Source: Enterococcus xiangfangensis | Lineage (GTDB): Bacteria > Bacillota > Bacilli > Lactobacillales > Enterococcaceae | Assembly: GCF_005405365.1 (NCBI RefSeq) | Contig: NZ_BJDX01000003.1 | Span: 186,001-250,000 of the forward strand | Direction: 5' to 3' | DNA: 64,000 bases | In this document: positions 60,792 through 64,000 of the stretch, one piece after another | Layout: every line of letters starts with the position of its first letter | How positions within the stretch are numbered: the first letter of the stretch is position 1 | The notes under the pieces: generated by a model | Told to the model about the DNA's origin: nothing | Seen by the model: only the letters and a program-made list of their open reading frames with translations | The model's database searches: none | Translations under genes and position numbers: made by a program

Positions 60792-61814
60792 ATGACTGAT
60801 TTGTTAGTTAGAAATTTAGAAGAGAATAAAGAAGAAATCCTTATCGGTTATGATAAGGATTCTTTCTATGAATCTTGGCAAGAAAATGAAACGTGGGAAG
60901 TCAGTTTTACTATACAAAGAACAAATTTTAACGGAATTAGTTTTGATTTGATTGATTACGAAAACATTTTGATTTGGAATGGTCAACGCTTTGTAATCAA
61001 GCAAATGGCCAGTTATGCTTCCGGCTCAAAAATATATAAGGATGTGACAGCTACTCATATTTACTATACGATTCAGGACTGTAGACAATATGATGGTTCA
61101 CTGACCGGGAATTTGACAATTAATCAAGTTTTATCACATATTTTCAAATCAGGAAACAATAGTTTTACTTGGGAGGTTATAGATCCGATCGGTGTATTTA
61201 GTAAAGTTGAGCAGGAAAACTTTGGAAATGGTAACTATTTGGATCTTATTAATGAGGTTATAGATGATTACAAATGTGTAGTTATTCCTGACAATAAACA
61301 CCTTAGGTTCTATCCTAGAGAGGAATATGGACAAACCACAGAAAAACAAATCCGATATAAATTTAATACTGATGAAGTGAAGTTTGATATTGACACGTTT
61401 GCTTTAAAGACTCAAATCCGTGGTTTTGGTAAAACGGATGATAAAGATAACTATATTTTTAGTCCAATAACTTATACAAGTCCTCTGGCTGAGAAATATG
61501 GTATTAGAGTTCAAGATCCGGTTGAGGATCAAAGATATACAATACCGGGAAATATGTCTGCACGGCTAAAGCAAGAGATACATGACTTCCCTGATATTTC
61601 TGGCTCAATCTCACTAAAGTGGGTTATTGAATTGGAAAAAGGCGATAGAGTTCCATTTATCTATGAGCCTTTAAATATTAATTCTCTTATACGAGTGGTA
61701 GGTATAACTTGTTACCCTGCATTGCCTAATAAACCGCCTGAAATCACTTTATCAAATACGAAGAAAACAATGACATCAATACTAGCGAATCTCGCTAAGA
61801 AAGGAGTGATTTGA
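60792..61814 (+). CDS. tail-associated lysin/baseplate hub (Tal), short form
   Basis: 340 residues resembling the N-terminal gp27-like part of prophage endopeptidase tail proteins: MTDLLVRNLEENKEEILIGY, WNGQRFVIKQMASYASGSKI and KDVTATHIYYTIQDCRQYDG. It ends after the hub domain, with no peptidase domain, so it is the structural short form that closes the tube tip. TAGGTGATATC precedes the ATG, and its stop overlaps the next ATG. Confidence 0.85.
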   Translation: MTDLLVRNLEENKEEILIGYDKDSFYESWQENETWEVSFTIQRTNFNGISFDLIDYENILIWNGQRFVIKQMASYASGSKIYKDVTATHIYYTIQDCRQYDGSLTGNLTINQVLSHIFKSGNNSFTWEVIDPIGVFSKVEQENFGNGNYLDLINEVIDDYKCVVIPDNKHLRFYPREEYGQTTEKQIRYKFNTDEVKFDIDTFALKTQIRGFGKTDDKDNYIFSPITYTSPLAEKYGIRVQDPVEDQRYTIPGNMSARLKQEIHDFPDISGSISLKWVIELEKGDRVPFIYEPLNINSLIRVVGITCYPALPNKPPEITLSNTKKTMTSILANLAKKGVI

Positions 61815-62866
61815 TGGAATTACTCAAACTTATTAAGAATCGTATCTCTTCAGAGTGGAAAAAAACGTTTAACGACAATGTTGATATTCTAAATCGCAAT
61901 GCTCATGATCAAGATCAAAAACTAGATACTACGAACAGTCGAATCGACAACCTCGTTTTGCATAGTGGCGGTGATTCTCCTAACGAAGTAGTGGACGCGC
62001 GAGTAAATAATAAAGGCGAAACATTCGATACTTTAGAATCGAGACTGCTCGCTTCAGAGGATAAACACGATGAAGACGTGACTCAATTAGACATGACTCA
62101 AGAAAATCAGAGACTACAGTTTGAACAGTTAAACCAAGCAATTGGAAAATTAATGGGAACATATGGGGCAACGTTAGATTTATATGTTTCTGTTGATGGT
62201 GATGACAAAAATGGGGACGGGACAGAAGAAAAACCGTTCAAGACAATTCAAATGGCAGTGAACGTAATGCCGTTGATTTCTTCTTCTCAAATCACTATCT
62301 GGATCGATGATGGCGTGTATTTAGAAGATATAGTTCTTAAATCTATCAATGCTTTAAGGATTAATATTCGGACCATTCAAAGTTTAGGCGTTTTAGACCA
62401 AAGTAAAAATGATATGCCTGTTAAAGTCCGGTCAATCAGTTTCTTTAATTGTACGGGGTATTTTCAAATTGCTGGAATTCAAGCAGTGGACCAAGCAAAC
62501 GCGCCTGTTTATGGTGGGCGTAAATATAGCTTTCTTTGTGAGCAAAGCGGCTATCTAGCGCTAAATCAAGTTAGGTGTGTCGAAAATACGAAAGCTATTT
62601 CAAACCATGTTGCAGTTTACACAGGAGGCTCTTCAAGATGTCATATTTACAATTCGTATTTTTCCAATCAAAATCAACTTAATTTATCTATTTTAATGTC
62701 TGAAACGCGTATTGCTCAAGATGTACTTGGAACTGGAAATAATATTGGTTTTGAAGCTTCAGATGGCACTGTGCGCGATGGTAGTACGAGTGCTTTAACA
62801 GCAACGACTAAACAAAAAACTAGCGGTCAAGGCTTGATTATCTCTAAAGGGACGGTGTTGTCCTAA
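61814..62866 (+). CDS. tail fibre protein with coiled coil and beta-helix
   Basis: 350 residues. An N-terminal coiled coil (~1-115, KKTFNDNVDILNRNAHDQDQ) is followed by LYVSVDGDDKNGDGTEEKPF, a calcium-type loop, and KTIQMAVN, which begins a right-handed beta-helix of the pectate-lyase type. This is a common layout for siphovirus receptor-binding or carbohydrate-degrading fibre proteins. Start ATG at 61814 (TGATG overlap). No catalytic residues could be identified, so enzymatic activity is open. Confidence 0.78.
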   Translation: MELLKLIKNRISSEWKKTFNDNVDILNRNAHDQDQKLDTTNSRIDNLVLHSGGDSPNEVVDARVNNKGETFDTLESRLLASEDKHDEDVTQLDMTQENQRLQFEQLNQAIGKLMGTYGATLDLYVSVDGDDKNGDGTEEKPFKTIQMAVNVMPLISSSQITIWIDDGVYLEDIVLKSINALRINIRTIQSLGVLDQSKNDMPVKVRSISFFNCTGYFQIAGIQAVDQANAPVYGGRKYSFLCEQSGYLALNQVRCVENTKAISNHVAVYTGGSSRCHIYNSYFSNQNQLNLSILMSETRIAQDVLGTGNNIGFEASDGTVRDGSTSALTATTKQKTSGQGLIISKGTVLS

Positions 62867-64000
62867 TGTTCAAAACAAATGAAGAAATCATTGTCATTCA
62901 GGCAAAAGCGACCACTCCTATTTCGACTGGAGTGGTTTTTTGGTCGCATGACAAAGGAACCGCTAAAATGCTTTTTCAACTGCAAAAGGATTATGTTAAT
63001 CAAACATTAGCTGAAGGAACGATTGTTCCAATTTGCTTAGATTTTATTGGCGGTCGTCATATTTATCATGCGATAATCGAAGATGCAGTGAACGGAATTG
63101 TATCAATTGTTCTAGAAGATAATATTTTAGGCTACGTTGGTCGCGTAGAGGGGTCAATTTATATTGAGTTACCTGATTCGCGTTCACTCGATACCGCTGG
63201 ACGTTTTACCTTTGACATCAAACGAAGCCCGATTGATTTGAACACGCCTGAATTAGATGACTACTACTGGCAAGGTTTCAACGAGATTATGAATCAATAT
63301 CATCAAACCATTGCTGGAATTGAAACAGAATCTGAAAGATTACTTAATGAACTGCAAGCTCGAATTTTAACACTCGAAGAAAAATTAGATGATGTTGAGG
63401 TTAGAGCAAGATTTAAAACTGCATGGTCTTGGTCAGCAGACGGAACGGACAGGTTTACGCCTGTTTACCCGGGGGAGAATATCATCGAGGGTGGCTGGGA
63501 ACTCGGAGGTTTGGTATGGGATAGCGGTGATGACTATACAGCAACTGATAGAATTAGATCCGTCAACTTCATTGAAGTTGAAGAAGGTGACGAATTAGTT
63601 TTCGGCTTGGACGGTAAGTTAGTTGCTCTTAATGTGGTTGCGTACGACTCAAATTTCGAATCAGTATATTCAAGTACAGAAAACTCATTAAACAGAGTCA
63701 GATATACTGTTCCTGAAAATGTAGCGTATCTCCGTTTCGTCAAACCACAAAATACAGACCCTTCATCAAAATTAAAGGTTGAAAAAGGCAACACATCAAC
63801 AATCTACACACCTGCTCCATCAGAAGATTTCGCCAACGCCTATCCAACCTACAAAGGTATCTCAATCGTTGATAGCGATAATCCAGCGGACTATTCGTGG
63901 CAACCTGAGGATAACACGATTGCTAAAAAAGCAACTCTTGATTCCCATACTGAAAATATCAGTAATCCACATAAAGTCACGAAAACGCAAATTGGACTAG
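62866..64000 (+). CDS. BppU-type baseplate upper protein, cut by the window end
   Basis: At least 378 residues with no stop before base 64000. The start ATG overlaps the previous stop (TAATG). The N-terminal ~130 residues (VFWSHDKGTAKMLFQLQKDY, GYVGRVEGSIYIELPDSRSL) are of the BppU/DUF2479 kind that holds receptor-binding proteins on the baseplate. A coiled coil (~155-185) leads to a beta-sandwich domain (KTAWSWSADGTDRFTPVYPG), and the last visible residues SHTENISNPHKVTKTQIGL begin the collar repeat seen in fibres. The rest lies outside. Confidence 0.85.
   Translation, partial: MFKTNEEIIVIQAKATTPISTGVVFWSHDKGTAKMLFQLQKDYVNQTLAEGTIVPICLDFIGGRHIYHAIIEDAVNGIVSIVLEDNILGYVGRVEGSIYIELPDSRSLDTAGRFTFDIKRSPIDLNTPELDDYYWQGFNEIMNQYHQTIAGIETESERLLNELQARILTLEEKLDDVEVRARFKTAWSWSADGTDRFTPVYPGENIIEGGWELGGLVWDSGDDYTATDRIRSVNFIEVEEGDELVFGLDGKLVALNVVAYDSNFESVYSSTENSLNRVRYTVPENVAYLRFVKPQNTDPSSKLKVEKGNTSTIYTPAPSEDFANAYPTYKGISIVDSDNPADYSWQPEDNTIAKKATLDSHTENISNPHKVTKTQIGL

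Larger units (their letters stand above)
27970..64000. mobile_element. prophage (siphovirus-like, incomplete at the window end), inserted at tRNA-Leu
   Basis: A full lysogeny, early, packaging, head and tail gene order begins immediately after the tRNA-Leu gene with a tyrosine integrase oriented toward it. SPP1-type portal, a min_cap2 minor capsid protein, no HNH gene beside the terminase, and a long tape measure suggest a pac-type siphovirus. The left junction probably lies within the tRNA 3' half (about 27970-27994), where the target is rebuilt. Holin, endolysin and the right junction are not in the window, so the att core cannot be defined by comparing both ends. Confidence 0.93.

Noticed and set aside
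63389-63598. 69-codon frame inside the last gene
   Set aside because: It lies within the long baseplate protein frame that stays open to the end of the window, so it is a shadow.
1-64000. CRISPR array or insertion sequence
   Set aside because: No regularly spaced repeats and no transposase gene were seen; the only tandem repeats are the 11-bp iterons, the late-promoter repeats and the short repeat inside parE.
27994-64000. Right attachment site of the prophage
   Set aside because: No second copy of the tRNA-Leu 3' end was seen and the phage genes run off the window end; the 32115-32153 tRNA-like element differs in sequence.

Overview
The window is from a low-GC Gram-positive bacterium, most likely an Enterococcus or a close relative. 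The evidence is an hslU-codY pair, topoisomerase IV genes (parE-parC), a pflB-pflA pair, a manganese-dependent pyrophosphatase, a plsY gene, UPF0316 and DUF915-type proteins, Shine-Dalgarno-led genes with some TTG/GTG starts, and an enterococcal/lactobacillal type of prophage. The species cannot be fixed from the sequence alone.

Positions 1-27994 are chromosomal backbone. In order: the 3' part of hslU, codY, a GalM-like epimerase, a converging nudix-plsY pair, a CoA-binding protein, parE-parC, pflB-pflA (anaerobic pyruvate cleavage and its radical activase), ppaC, a hypothetical gene plus a DUF915 alpha/beta hydrolase, a UPF0316 membrane protein, and a complete glycogen operon (glgB-glgC-glgD-glgA-glgP and a GH13 alpha-glucan hydrolase) that makes and then breaks down glycogen. 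Two small hypothetical genes and a tRNA-Leu(GAG) gene follow. Intrinsic terminators separate most units.

From just after the tRNA-Leu gene to the end of the window lies a tailed-phage (siphovirus-like, probably pac-type) prophage that is still incomplete at 64000. Its leftward arm carries the integrase, a Dam-type methylase, an OLD-like AAA ATPase with a TOPRIM-like region, surface or membrane proteins, a TerB_N protein, an ImmA-like protein and a CI-like repressor. Its rightward arm starts with a Cro-like gene behind shared operators. It continues with regulators, recombination and replication genes (Gam-like, AAA ATPase, SSB-like DUF669, a DnaD-like initiator carrying four 11-bp iterons, DUF1064), small DUF1642 genes and ArpU. 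After a putative late promoter and a structured leader come terS, terL, portal, minor capsid, scaffold, major capsid, four connector proteins, tail tube (with an Ig-like domain in the -1 frame), tail chaperones, tape measure, Dit, Tal, a beta-helix fibre and a BppU-type baseplate protein cut by the window end. Lysis genes and the right attachment site lie outside.

The least explained parts are: the OLD-like/Dam pair beside a tRNA-like fossil; a 279-bp gap before arpU with three U-tailed hairpins, all oriented to the minus strand behind promoter-like sequences; the Ig-like extension of the tail tube that seems to need a -1 frameshift; a structured leader before terS; and two genes running against the phage transcription direction.
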